Assembly (NCBI RefSeq): GCF_000165425.1
Contig: NW_001799025.1
Location: forward strand, 62,001 to 126,000
Source of the DNA: Paramecium tetraurelia
Lineage: Eukaryota > Ciliophora > Oligohymenophorea > Peniculida > Parameciidae
Direction: 5' to 3'
DNA length: 64,000 nucleotides
Shown: one piece after another, positions 39,229-50,609 of the stretch
Layout of the letters: every line of letters starts with the position of its first letter
Position numbering within the stretch: position 1 is the stretch's first letter
Translations under genes and position numbers: made by a program
Notes under the pieces: model-generated
What the model saw: the letters and a program-made list of their open reading frames with translations, nothing else
The model's database searches: none
Told to the model about the DNA's origin: nothing

Positions 39229-40717
39229 TCAATCGCAATTCAATCTTCTTTTCATCACATCTTTAATTTTGTCAACCCACAATTAAGCCGGATGTTCACA
39301 TTCCTTTATTTATATCATTTAATTTACTTTAAAATAGTACTTCTTTTTACTAGGCACATCAATATTAAATTACCCTTTCAATAATTCTATTGTTACAGAT
39401 TTGTCTAAAATAATCTAACCCTTTTGTAAAGCTATAACAGATTCTTTATACCTTTTTTAATCCAGTATTAGGATCGAAATATTCTAATTTAGGAATTTCG
39501 AAATCATACAATATCATATTTCGTAATTTATAGATCATCCAACCTAAATTTATCAGAATGTCTAACCTGTTTTCTTGTTAACCAAACCAGTTATCACTAC
39601 TTCTGGTTTCAATGCGGCACTTGGCTTTTTTTGAGCGAATTCCTAAGTTGATATCTTTTTTAAATGTATTTAAACATCATCAGGTCCTTTTTGATTCCAC
39701 AACTGTTACCAGTTGATATCCTTAAAGAATGGATGACCCTTTAGTTCTCTATATGTGTTTTTAGAATCTAATAATAATAACGTCTTATTACTGGGCAATC
39801 CTCCTCCTAATCTGCTTAATGGATCTCTGACTAACAATTTATTTATTAAATCCATTCCATCTTATGGAATTTTATTATTTTTAGGATACTGACAAGATCG
39901 AACCTTCTAAAATACTAAATATTCGGTCTAATCACAAAACGGAGTTGTTCCAGTGAACATTTTATAAATTATGCAGCCCAAAGCCCATAAATCTGCTTAT
40001 GGACCACAAATATCATCTTCCAAAAGTTCCGGTGATACGTATTCTGCCGTTCCCACAAAGGTAGCCTTATGTTTCTATTGGTATTAGTCTATTTCGTCTA
40101 AAAATCTCTCATCCTATTTGCTAATCTCTCTTAATTCATTCAATTTATCGCGAACATTATCTGGTAAATTATGCTCATCAAAAAAGCTAGCTGTCCCAAA
40201 ATCTATCATTTTTATATGTAAATTATTTGCCACCATTATGTTTTCTGGCTTTAACATCATCTAAAATTTATTACTTTCACATCCCTATGCGCAATCCCAT
40301 TAGAATGCAATTGTTCCAATATTGTTACTATTTCTGCAGTATAAAATACTATAGAATTATAAGACATGTTTCCTAAAATCACAATCTGCCATTACTATTT
40401 ATTTTTAAGAAATTAGCAAAATCTCCTCCTTCCATAAACTCTAAGACTAGGTATATTTATGCTGAACTTTGAAAACTAGCTATCATATTAATCAAACCAG
40501 GATGTTTAATCCTTGACAACACTTCCTTCTCAATAAACACTTGATATTGTTTTTTTTCCTAGTCTATGTTTACATTATTAACCTTAATCAGCAATCTTTT
40601 CTCCATCGCTTTTATTGCTACTAATTATCCATTTGCTTTGCATTTCGCTAACATTACATCCCCATAAGAACCAGATCCTAATTTCTCTATAATTTCATAA
40701 TCATTTAGAGTATTCAT
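39229..40717 (-). CDS. 3-phosphoinositide-dependent kinase 1 (PDK1) homologue
   Basis: Five exons encode 461 residues. Introns are 40373-40395 (23 nt), 40249-40274 (26), 39544-39566 (23) and 39421-39451 (31). PDK1 phosphorylates the activation loop of AGC kinases. The kinase domain has KLGSGSYGDVMLAK, VAIKAMEKRL, FMEGGDFANFL, GIAHRDVKPENIMV and IDFGTASFF. The PDK1 signature follows: FVGTAEYVSPELLEDD and ADLWALGCIIYKMFTGTTPF. The C-terminal ~110 residues form a PH-type domain (LRNMILYDFEIPKLEYFDP, GLKKGQIILDKSVTIEL, HPAQLWVDKIKDVMKRR). An unusual basic/acidic insert lies between DFG and the activation loop (NELREISKQDERFLDEID). Together with the AGC kinase at 15526 this suggests a PDK1-AGC relay. 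Confidence 0.92.
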
Positions 40718-42750
40718 TTTTATAAATAAAATTAATTAACAAAAACATAACTCGTATAATCCAAAAAATTATTGTTATAATAATATTTTTATCATTTAAT
40801 TTTTGATTTCTTTCAATTATTTACTGTTATTTCTTAGTATTAATAATAGAATAAATATATTAGACTTAAAAAAATTATATAAATGAATTTATGTTAAAAG
40901 AAATCAGAGAGATATTCAAGAGTCTGGTGACAATCTTTAGAGTTTAGTAGTGATTTTTAATGAAATTAATATAAATACATTAATTTCTAACATCATTCTA
41001 TGATTCTTGTGTTCAAATTTTAACTCTAATTAATGAATGATAATATAAGCAATCATTTAAGATTTAAATAAAAATATTCCCAAGTTTGTTCAAAAAATTG
41101 AATGATTAGTAATAAACATTGAAAAATTAATCATTTCATTCAATTTTGATAATTTTAAACTCAAAATATAGTAGATTATAAAATTGTATTGGATTTAAAA
41201 TGGAAATATATGACATTTTAATCTAAAAATGCATAAAATATGCATAAAAATGTAATTAATATATAATTTTGATTATAAAAATAAAATGAAATGTAAATGT
41301 TTAATTGAAATTATCTGAGTTTCGAACTCATCTTTGAGAAAAGTTCTTATAGCAATAGGATTCTTAATAAATTCGACTAAAAAGTACTTCTTTTCTCTCT
41401 ATTATTTTAAAAAAATGTCAATTCTTTTTCTTTTTATAATAATTTTTTCATGAAATAGTGTTAAGATGTATAAACATTAAAATCAAATTTACTTTTCAAT
41501 TAACCAGGTTTAAATTTGATTATTATTAATTATTTACTTTGACTTAATTAATTATATACATCGAGCAAGACAAAAATAAAGTAATCTCTTTTTATTCCTA
41601 TAGATAAGAGTAAACGTATTCAATTCATCATTTGATGCTAATAATTCAATTAGGAGATTTATATCGATTGTCGATTTGGAAGATCTTGATAATTCATTTG
41701 ATTCATCATATTAATTGCAAAATTAAAATTATCTATATATTTATAAATATGATTAAATATTTAGAGATTTTGGCGAGTAGAGTTCAGAATATGCTTTGGA
41801 TGGATGCAACTGATATTCCTTATAGCAACCTTATGTGTTGTTAAATTCACTTTAACTAAACTTGAATAAAAAGTATTTTTTAATTCATTTAATAATTCAT
41901 TCTAAAATGCGAGATATTTTGCAACTGGATATATATTTATTAACAGCATTTTTTCAGTCTTATAATATAAATTCATTATAAAATGTTTATAAAACTAATA
42001 TACCTCCTAAAATGATGATAGTCATAAATAATATCTTGTATTTATAAACAACCAGGATTAGAAAATATGTCGACCAACCTTTACTAATCTATAAAGGAAA
42101 TAGTAAAAGATCATTCCAAAAGTTTCTATAAACATCAGTGTACTTTTATTTACTTTTCTAAACATTCTAATCTCTGAAATTTAGATTTGGATTATAATAA
42201 CTATTTTAAGATTTTAAATTTCTTTATAACAAAATAGATACTACACCAGAGATATTAATTATATTTCTATTTTAAAGCAGAGATATAACCTATTATTAAT
42301 TTGACTAGAGATGAATAATGAAATTTAAACTATTTTTGTTAGTAATGCAAATCATCTCTTTTACCATAGTACTAATTCTTATAGATGTATAATTTAATAA
42401 AAATATTATAGATATCAACAATATTTTTATAAAATAAGATCACATAAATATTAAATTAACTAATTCATCTAAAAATAAATAATATAGTGGGCACTATTAA
42501 ATTCATGAAATAGAAATTCCCTCACATGACTGATATAATTAAAAATACATTCACAAATCATCAATTAATTGCGAAAAAACTAGTTTACTCGTAGACAGAT
42601 CACATCCTAATATTCAAAAATACAAAACGAAGTATATGTAAATTGGAATGATTAATCTTAGTATACAATATTGATAGTTGATCTAAACCAGAATTATGAC
42701 TTAATAGAGACTTTAGATTCATAAAGCATCAGCAGTAAATTCTTGTAATC
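40718..42750. other. Gene-poor, very AT-rich stretch
   Basis: This is the first half of the only large stretch without firm genes. Long A/T runs predominate. One short coding-like segment at 41604-41813 is listed separately. A perfect short palindrome at 41316-41330 (tgagtttcgaactca) has no tRNA context. Confidence 0.5.
41604..41813 (+). CDS. Possible small exon or gene fragment
   Basis: Following a plausible 23-nt intron (41581-41603, GTAATC...TAG) a 69-codon frame runs to TGA 41811-41813. Composition is protein-like: NSSFDANNSIRRFISIVDLE then DLDNSFDSSYQLQNQ. No ATG was found in the upstream exon, so this may be a gene remnant, a mis-chosen frame, or part of a gene I could not assemble. 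No family was recognised. Confidence 0.25.
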
Positions 42751-42756
42751 AATTAT

Positions 42757-43590
42757 TGTAGAGAACAACATTTTAACTCATTTAAACAATTCTAAACAAT
42801 ATATCTGAAGGATATGTTGAAAAAAGAATAATTACTAAAGAAGGATTAATAATAAGGCTGATGAAAAAGGATAAAATAGTGATATAGCTGAGAAATGCAA
42901 ATAATCGTATAAAGGGGACAGAAGTCGATTTTATAATCCTATTAAAGGGCTATTATTTGAATTAACAAAGAAGAGACAGGGATATTTAGCTGTTAGATAG
43001 ATGAGGACAACATATTAGATTCTACGAAGGATACATTCACAAATTTTTTCAAAGTTCTAGGCAAATATTCTAAACTACACAAATAAGAGCCCACTCCGAT
43101 TCCTATCATCTAAAAACTAAGTTAAGGAAATATGAAAGAAATTCAAGGTTATTGGATAAGTGCAAAGCCATCTCTTAAGATGGGCTAACACATTAATTCA
43201 TCTGCGACAAGAATTATCGAGCCGGATACCTTCCAAATAAAAAAAGGAGATTAGGACATTTTATGCTATCTCTAAATAAATGCATCTAAATATGCCTAAA
43301 AATGACTAATTTAGGCCCTTAATAATATTAAGCTCTATATACACATTTTTCGATTTAAGATCAATTCTATATTATAAGATTAACTCAATAATGGTATAAA
43401 TTAGCCTAAAAAGTATTCAAAAATTGACTTAAAACTTAAATAAACATATTTATGATAATTAACTGGATCAAAAATATCAAGGGCTTAGATAACATGATAC
43501 TAATCTGCAACTATGGAAAGTAATAATATTTAAAACAGAAATAGCATTTGTATTTTTATAAAAATTCAATAATTAATTTGATTCAGATTA
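42757..43590 (+). mobile_element. Degenerate reverse-transcriptase-like relic
   Basis: Within the gene-poor region this block has higher GC than its flanks and a coding-like frame. It contains FRPLIILSSIYTFFDLRS, which fits the RT motif RPI.LLS..YK.FE.R of retroelement polymerases, preceded by a helical basic segment (RWANTLIHLRQELSSRIPS) and followed by DQKYQGLRQ, where a Q.GF-type motif is expected. The catalytic YxDD box was not found and the sequence decays into AT-rich DNA, so it is a broken and truncated copy. A non-LTR (LINE-like) origin is the best guess because no terminal repeats, protease or integrase were seen. Age appears old. Chance resemblance cannot be excluded. Confidence 0.35.
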
Positions 43591-44446
43591 TTGAATTAAA
43601 TACAATATCATGAAAAATAGGAAATGTAGAAAAAAATTTTATAATCATTTAAAAATTTGATTTAGAATATTAAATTCTCATCCAATTATTCATCAAAATA
43701 AGTAATATTATGAATATAATTTAATAAACAACAAAAATGTTTCATAGTATATATCAAATATCAATTTTAATTCAATAATGAACTTAGTATAATAATTTAA
43801 ATATCAATTTTAAAAAAATATCAAATATATAAATATCAAATTTTATATAAATATATTATTGCTTTTAAGCTTTACTTAACAAATTATGTTTTGGTTAATT
43901 ATGATATAGTTTTTTTATAAATTTTTTTAGATTTAAGAAGTATTAAATATTGAAAACATATGTTTGTCTATCTTTATTTAGATGAAATAAGAATTATCAT
44001 TTTTTTCTAATGTTATTTTATGAATTTTAGACTGCATCTTAAATTACATCTTATGGCTTTTAAGAATCGATCTTCTCATCTTTCTCTTATTTTTATTTCT
44101 CATTTTTCTTCCCATTCATTCCCCTAATCATGGCTTACATGAAAAGTAAATAAATATTATTTATAAATTTATAATTGCGAATTCTTGTCTTTAAGGTTAT
44201 CTCAAATGAAATTTCAACAGAAGTATTGAATTAACAATTAATAATACATTTAAGACTATTACTAATTGAATAACATGATTAGGGATCTACAATATAGGTC
44301 GTAATGATTCTAAGGAAGAGTGAATGAATATTAAAATTATTAATATATTAAGTAATTCTAGGTTTTCTCTTCTAAGGATTATATCCAAGCAGATTAACTA
44401 ATAAAATAGAGTAAATTATAAATGAGAATAATATTAATTAATATAA
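43591..44446. other. AT-rich stretch, no gene seen
   Basis: Very high AT with homopolymer runs. No coding frame, RNA gene or repeat unit was recognised. The 3' end presumably carries the upstream region of the phosphatase gene. Confidence 0.5.
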
Positions 44447-45792
44447 ATGGACAATATATATAAGTTTAAGGCAAGTAGTTCAGTGGGGCATTTAAAAAGT
44501 CTGAATAATGATAAACAATTCTATTCAGAAGAGGAAAGTAGCAAGAAGGAGGAAGAGGAAAAGCAATTGAAGAAATAAAGCAAGCCTCCTAGTAAGATGT
44601 CTTAATTCAGTAAAAATGCCACTGGATATTAAACTGATGATTCTGACAAAGAGACTCCGAAAAATAATAAGGTAGGACCTTCAAGTAAAGATATATTGAA
44701 TTATTTTAGGTTAGAAAGTATCAAAATTTCGAAATTTGGTAAATGCTAAAAAGATTGAGGGCGACAATGATGATCCGAATTTTGATGATGATGACGACAA
44801 GCCAACAACCATTTAATAATAGATTCAGCATGTTTAATAGCAAAGTGAAGATTAATATGATGTGGAACAGTAGGCGAGTAAAATGCAACAAAAATATGCT
44901 AAGAATGAGGTTGGGAAGTCTCCAAAAATGAAGTAAGTAAGATGATAATGATTAGACACTCAAATACTTAATAGAGTGTTGGATGCGATTTCGGATGTGG
45001 AGCAAATGAAGAATAAATAGCATTAAGAAAGGGGAAGTTGAAGAATCATCCCTTTCGACACCTTATCTATGGTCCAAGTATAGGAGAGAATTCTTTTAAA
45101 CAAATTTTTATAATTAACTCAAAGAGGTTTGGTTTATGCAAAGAAATGCTTAAAAGGGCCTTCAGAGAAATTCATAAAATCAAAAATGGTTTAATTATAG
45201 GAATGTGCAGTTGTAAAGGCAAAGACTTTATTGTTGGATTTGGATGAGACTTTAATTCACAGCTGTTCTTTTAGAGAGAATCCATAAGTGACAGTTACAG
45301 CTTTTGGAGAATACGGAGAGGAAGCAAAGGTATTAGTTTAATATAATTTAGATTCATTTTAACATTAGACCATTTTGCACATGGTTTTTACAATAAATGA
45401 ATTAATTGTATACAATTTATGTATATACAGCTTCATCATCTGCATATGCAAATGCAATAGTCAATTATTTAGATCCAAAAAGACAATGGATTATGGGAAT
45501 TTTATCAAGAGGTAATTGTATGGAAACAAAGAATGGGTTTTTTATTAAAGATCTAAGAATTATTGGGAATAAACAATTAAAGGATATGGTGATTGTGGAT
45601 AATCTAGCTCACTCGTTTGGATTCTAAATAGAGAACGGAATCCCGATATTGGAATGGCACAATGACTAAAATGATCAAGAACTTAAATATATGGCAACCT
45701 ACTTGATGGAGGCTGCTGAACAAGAAGACATCAGATAATTTAATATACAAAGGTTGAAGCTAGATCAACTTATCGAATATAATTTAGATTGA
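44447..45792 (+). CDS. FCP1/SCP-like phosphatase (HAD superfamily), 417 aa
   Basis: Five exons give an exact frame of 417 residues. Introns are 44685-44709 (25 nt), 44933-44955 (23), 45189-45210 (22) and 45330-45351 (22). The N-terminal ~230 residues are disordered, charged and Gln-rich, with an acidic run (DDDDDK). The catalytic domain carries the HAD motif I DLDETLIHS (the two Asp of DxDxT/V), then HFNIRPFCTWFLQ, motif II-like IYVYTASSSAYANAIVNYLD, FIKDLRIIGNKQLKDMVIVD with the Lys and Asp of motifs III/IV, and NGIPILEWHND. SCP/FCP1 enzymes dephosphorylate the RNA polymerase II CTD and other proteins; Dullard-like enzymes act at the nuclear membrane. No TM segment is present. The substrate is unknown. 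Confidence 0.88.
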
Positions 45793-45826
45793 TTGATTGA
45801 TATACATAATATATATTAATTTATCA

Positions 45827-46202
45827 ATGGGTTCTTGCTGTTCATCTAATAAGATTGTTAAGGAAACTTTTGATTATCCCGATGGAGGTGTCTATATGGG
45901 AGATCTCGAAAACCATCTACCAGTATGTTCATTTAAGTCAAGTTTTAGCATGGAAGAGGAACCATAAAGTGGCCCAATGGAGCATCATTTGAAGGTCAGT
46001 TCATTGATGGCAAAAAGACTGGCAAACGCTCGTTTAGATGGAATGATGGTTCTTATTATGATGGATATCTCTTAAATGATGTCTTCCATGGTTATGGTGA
46101 ATATTGTTGGACTGACTTAAAAATATATAAAGGAAACTGGTAAAATGGAGAAATGGAAGGAGAAGGTGAGCGAGCCGGCTATGTAATATCCCGAGCATCG
46201 AT
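45827..46202 (+). CDS. MORN-repeat protein, truncated by assembly gap
   Basis: Starts at ATG 45827 and runs into the N gap at 46203; a 26-nt intron lies at 45923-45948. At least four MORN repeats are visible, for example GRGTIKWPNGASFEGQF and YYDGYLLNDVFHGYGEY and IYKGNWQNGEMEGEG. MORN repeats form beta-hairpin sheets that bind membranes or act as scaffolds in cilia and cortex. The N-terminus MGSCCSSNK predicts myristoylation at Gly2 with palmitoylated Cys4 and Cys5, so membrane anchoring is likely. It lies 34 bp after the phosphatase stop on the same strand. The last ~35 bp before the gap are unusually GC-rich for this genome and may be unreliable. Confidence 0.85.
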
Positions 46203-46449
46203 NNNNNNNNNNNNNNNNNNNNNNNNNNNNNNNNNNNNNNNNNNNNNNNNNNNNNNNNNNNNNNNNNNNNNNNNNNNNNNNNNNNNNNNNNNNNNNNNNN
46301 NNNNNNNNNNNNNNNNNNNNNNNNNNNNNNNNNNNNNNNNNNNNNNNNNNNNNNNNNNNNNNNNNNNNNNNNNNNNNNNNNNNNNNNNNNNNNNNNNNNN
46401 NNNNNNNNNNNNNNNNNNNNNNNNNNNNNNNNNNNNNNNNNNNNNNNNN
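46203..46449. other. Assembly gap (247 N)
   Basis: A run of N interrupts the scaffold between two convergent genes. The 3' end of the MORN gene and the 3' end of the WD40-like gene are lost in it. Apparent ORFs across the run are artefacts. Confidence 1.
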
Positions 46450-47310
46450 TTTCATATAATTACTATTAAATTAAAGGTTTTTCTTCAGGTTTTAGAAAAT
46501 TAAACTAATAAATCTGATTATTGTCATTTGGATACAAGATAGCTTTGGGCATATCCTTCTCATCATAAACAATAACAGGTCTAATAAAGAATCTATTTTG
46601 GTATTGGATCTTATATTGAGCTACTAAATTGCATTCCACCCAATCCCATAATCCCAATGGTTATTCCAGAGTCGACACTACCAAATGTCTTGAATCCTTT
46701 GTGAATTAACTAGATGTTGTGTGAGTTTTCTTGCTTCCACATATTGTCACTAAAGAATCTGTTCCATATGAATCAAATACACGGGCACACTTATAATATA
46801 TTTCACTTTTTACACATTGTCTAAACCAGTTGTGGTTACATATCTCCCAGTTTCATTGTATTTGCATTAAGTTATTTGCATTGAGTGTGCTAGAATGCAA
46901 TTAAATGGTAATTTCTAACGAATATCCCAAAGTAAAATAGTTTTTTCATTGGCTGCACACACTTCATTCCAAATATTGCTATCTCCACAATATGTAAATT
47001 CAGTGTTTATTTAATGACTAATAATTTATTTTTCCATATCTAATATTTATAGAGATTATCCAAAGAGATAAAGTTAATTCTTATTGAAGCTATCATGATG
47101 ACTGAAAGTGCAGCTATATAATAATTTCTCACTCTCCAATTCAAAATACGTATTCGTCTTATAATTATAAATAACTATTTTATTGTTTTTATATATCAAA
47201 GCAAGAAGTTAGTTTTTACAACATTACACTTCCAAACACAAACTGTCCTGCTTTGGAATTTCTAAATTTTCAAAATCTCCTAAAATCTAATCATTCGCTT
47301 CCTTTTGCAT
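46450..47310 (-). CDS. WD40-like beta-propeller protein, C-terminus in the gap
   Basis: ATG 47310 (MQKEANDQILGDFENLEI) opens a frame with a 26-nt intron at 46790-46815 that runs into the gap. Propeller-blade features recur: NKIVIYNYKTNTYFELESEK, NEKTILLWDIRQKLPFNCIL then AHSMQITQCKYNETGRYVTT, and LVTICGSKKTHTTSS, plus QPLGLWDWVECNLVAQYKI. The repeated pattern ...V..LWD and GH/AHS...C.(F/Y)...G supports WD repeats, though they are divergent. Such proteins serve as interaction platforms. Neighbours give no further clue. At least one blade is missing because of the gap. Confidence 0.7.
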
Positions 47311-48440
47311 TTTCCCGCTCCTTGTTAAAATATTATTTAAAATATTTAATGACTTCACTTAAATATATAAAAATCATTTAATTATTTAGTATAAGAATGG
47401 AAAAATTAATTTGAATGTTTGAACACATTGGGATAGTCAAGAATGATGTCTTGCCTAAACGGAGGTGCTCAATTAATCTTGGTTAGTTTTTTAACATCCT
47501 TCTAAAATATTATTTAAAAACATGTGCTTTCGCTAACCATTAAATAAATTAAATTAAATTAAATAAATAATGTTTTATTAAATCAATAGATATTAGCTTA
47601 TATACTGTTTACTATTCTAATAATTTTGCTATTTTAGTCAAATTGGAAAAACTGAAGATATAAATGGGTCATTCTTGCCATACTAATGCTTTAATATTCT
47701 GGCAACAATTCCTCTTCGATTTCAATTTTTTTATAATTTGCATGGCAAACCTTGTAAAGTGTATCAAATACATGTGATACCATATAAAATAAAACAATAA
47801 TGATAGACGCATATTAATAAATTCAAAAGAAAAAAAAAGATACCAAATAAAAATTTTAAGATGTGTTTTCAATCAAGAACTAGTTTTAAGAAGATTATAC
47901 GATTGATTATTAGGTCATTTCGTAATTTAAAATATTTTTATTGAAATCTCAACACTATATTGTAATTATTTGAGTAATTTATTTATTTATTATTAATGAA
48001 AAGTTCTACTTTGAAAATTAATCTATATTGAAAAATAAATTAGTTCAAACGTGAAAAATAAATATTGATTATAAATACAGAAATATAAATTATTGAGTTT
48101 CAAATCCAAATATAAATCAGCTCATAATTTATTCAGTGGAACTCAAAATTAAAATTGATATAAATTTAAGGATTCTAAATATTGTAAATCTATAGAATTT
48201 CATTAATTTGAGAATTAATAAATTTTAAGTTTTGTTAAAATTATACATAATTTTATAAATTACTGATCTATAGTTGTATTTGCTAATTAATTATGATTGA
48301 AATTTCTTATATCTTATTAAAGACTTTGGAGTTAAGAGAAAATTCTTTTTTGATTAAATGAAGTACTTTGTTTAATGACAAATTTATTATTAAGTTTCCA
48401 ATTAATTATTGATATATTTATGATTATACATTTATATAAT
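47311..48440. other. AT-rich intergenic region
   Basis: About 1.1 kb without a supported gene. A minus-strand standard-code ORF at 47669-47872 is aromatic-rich with no motif and is not accepted as a gene. The rest is AT-rich. Confidence 0.5.
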
Positions 48441-49079
48441 TCATACCACAGGGATAAATTTCGCCTCGTGAATTCTAATATGAAGGTGGCCTAAAAGATT
48501 TATCCATTTCTTATAGAAACTAATATGAACTAATCCCATTATGATGGCAATCTTATCAATTTTCCTGACGCCTTCAAATTATACAGCAAAACGAGGATAA
48601 TTAATTTCAGGACATAATTTACAGCATTACCCTTACATTAAAGTTATTTAAGAGCAAGCTTCACATGGAGTTCTAGTATTAATAATTTGGCATCTTCCTT
48701 AAGTAAGACCATCTACATGATAATTCTTTGAAGTTGTAAAAAGATCGAAACATGCCAAACAACCGCATCCCCCAATCACATTTTCTGGACAACTGTTCTT
48801 ATCTGGTCTCAAAGTTAGTTAATAATTCTTTTCAATTGGGGAAAAAATTTTTAATTTTGGATAGGAACTCAAAAAATGTGAATAAAAAACATCACACACG
48901 TTTGGAAAAGTTTAGAGAAATTCAAAAACTTATTTATCATTTACAAATATCCTTCCAATACCGCCAGGCCAAAATTCTAATCTTACTTACTCATTTTTTA
49001 GAACATAAACCTCTTCTGGGTATGCATGTTCATCGCAATCGATAAACCTACAAAAGCAACAACAAAAGATTAAGCACAT
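48441..49079 (-). CDS. Amnionless-like cysteine-rich protein
   Basis: A frame of 212 codons runs from ATG 49079 (MCLIFCCCFCRFIDCDEHAY) to TGA 48441-48443 without need of an intron. Successive segments match the remembered order in animal amnionless: a C.HDD.VFF-like DCDEHAYPEEVYVLKNEQVR, a WPGGIGRIFVNDKQV strand where vertebrates have ...VRSISALG, then NSCPENVIGGCGCLACFDLF, GRCQIINTRTPCEACSQI and LMQGQCCKLC, equivalent to the C.DP.GC.CGN, GRCP...C and P.GQCCDLC pattern. Amnionless is the membrane partner of cubilin in endocytosis. Here the vertebrate N-terminal part and the TM anchor are missing from the frame. The start could instead be internal to a longer gene, because the upstream frame is open. 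Confidence 0.45.
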
Positions 49080-50132
49080 AATTTCTACTGTCAGAGAAAA
49101 GTCAAGTTATCCTATTCCTTGAATATCAAATTTAGATTCTCCAGTAATAGAACCATATCCAAAACAAGTATTGTCATTATACTTATATTAATGTTCAAAT
49201 TCCACTTAATCCGGGATATTTATACCTTTGAGCAATTATTCCAATTCATCTGATTTAGATGTATATGCCTATAATTATGTTAAATCATACATTATTATCA
49301 ACGTTTTATGAATGCAATGGCTAGTATGGGACATTAGGTTAATAGTCAACTTGATCAATTATTTATTTCATTTAATTACTTAATTATAGAAAATATCTTC
49401 AGAAAACCATTTAAAGTCTTACGTCTATTATATTACGTCATAACCTTAATACTTAGATAAAAATGAAAATTGAATTCTGACGATATATTGTTTTATCCAT
49501 GGTAATTGTGTATTTGTAAATAAATATATATTAGATTATTATAATCAAAACTAAATCTAAGTAGAAGAAGGAACACTATTGGATAGTTTTTGTTAAAATT
49601 TGAACAATTTTCTGATTTAATATCCTTTATAACATAAACAACCATGAATAATTCCAATAGCTAATAAGAATGCTATATAGATAATAGAGCTGAAATAAAA
49701 TATTTAAATACAAAGTGTCCTTGATTGATTTCTTAATTTGGCAATCATTTTCTTCACCTTGCCATTGAGATTTCTCACATAAATTTTAATATAAAGGCGA
49801 ACCTAAGGCAATTACAGTGGCTATCAAGTCTGAAAGAAAAGTTAGACAATTTCCAAAAATCCAAATAGTAATAATTAATAGTGCTCTTTTATTTATAAAG
49901 AGACAATACAGAATCATATTCAAGATAAATAATGTAAAACTACAATAAAATTAATCAATTACCTGCAAATCCAAATAAAAGCTGATAGTAAACAACCATC
50001 ATATATAAATTATGGTATTATTCTTCCTAAGACAAATCCTAAGAGAAAAATACTACTTAAACTTGAAAAGATTTTCAGACTATGATTGTTATATTATTTT
50101 ACGCTCTTTATTCTTGGTTGCACTTTGTACAT
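49080..50132 (-). CDS. Four-TM membrane protein, C-terminal end uncertain
   Basis: The frame starts at ATG 50132 (MYKVQPRIKSVKQYNNH). Introns are 50039-50062 (24 nt), 49940-49962 (23), 49690-49711 (22) and 49269-49290 (22). TM segments include LLSAFIWICSFTLFILNMIL, LLIITIWIFGNCLTF, LIATVIALGSP and SIIYIAFLLAIGIIHG. Between TM3 and TM4 lies a short polar loop with cysteines (NLCEKSQWQGEENDCQIKK), the topology of tetraspan or claudin-like proteins. A soluble tail follows (VDYQPNVPYQPLHSQ, SDELEQLLKGINIPDQVEF, GESKFDIQGIGQLDFSL). The junction around 49360-49560 was not resolved. The tail frame continues without a stop into the amnionless-like frame; a 41-nt intron would end it at TGA 49030-49032. 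Confidence 0.55.
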
Positions 50133-50609
50133 GCATAGGTAGGTTTGCCAGACGGAATTTCATGTGGGAGATCGTGAGTTTCAATGAACACAGCAGATAT
50201 TTTAGAATTGGGTTTCGGTTTCAGGTCTCTTTGGCAAGAATCCTCACTTTTTTAACTATCCAAAGGATCTACAATTTAGAAATGGCTAAATGTTACATTA
50301 AATAGCTTCTTGTTCAATGCTTTACGTTTTTTAATTGATCATTTTAGGTAGTGGAATGAAATTGTTTATAATTATTACGCAAAAGTATAAATATAATTTA
50401 TTGTTGTGATGTATGATATTTCAATTATCAGTTATTAACTAAGGTTAATTAATTTTGATGACAACTGGAGTCTTTTCTTTAGATTGTCACTATATAGACG
50501 ATAATTCAATTGTTAAATCCAAAATTTCTTTATATAATTATTAAATCCACAACATATATTTTTAAGTTCTATTATATAAAAGTTTTTATATTTAATAATA
50601 CATATATTA

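Noticed and set aside
41316-41330. Palindrome tgagtttcgaactca resembling a tRNA T-arm
   Set aside because: No acceptor, D or anticodon stem could be built around it, and the stem is a simple inverted repeat.
43166-43186. Hairpin agccatctcttaagatgggct as a possible structured RNA
   Set aside because: It lies inside the coding-like RT relic and no conserved RNA motif surrounds it.
46117-46503. Two long ORFs crossing the N run
   Set aside because: They are produced by translating N as unknown residues. Only the flanking pieces belong to the MORN and WD40-like genes.
47669-47872. Minus-strand ORF of 67 codons with aromatic-rich composition
   Set aside because: AT-driven composition, no motif, no intron signals and no neighbours supporting it.
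50012-50305. Plus-strand ORF of 97 codons (MVLFFLRQILREKYYL)
   Set aside because: It is the antisense shadow of the four-TM gene, whose minus-strand exons and 24-nt intron at 50039-50062 are better supported.
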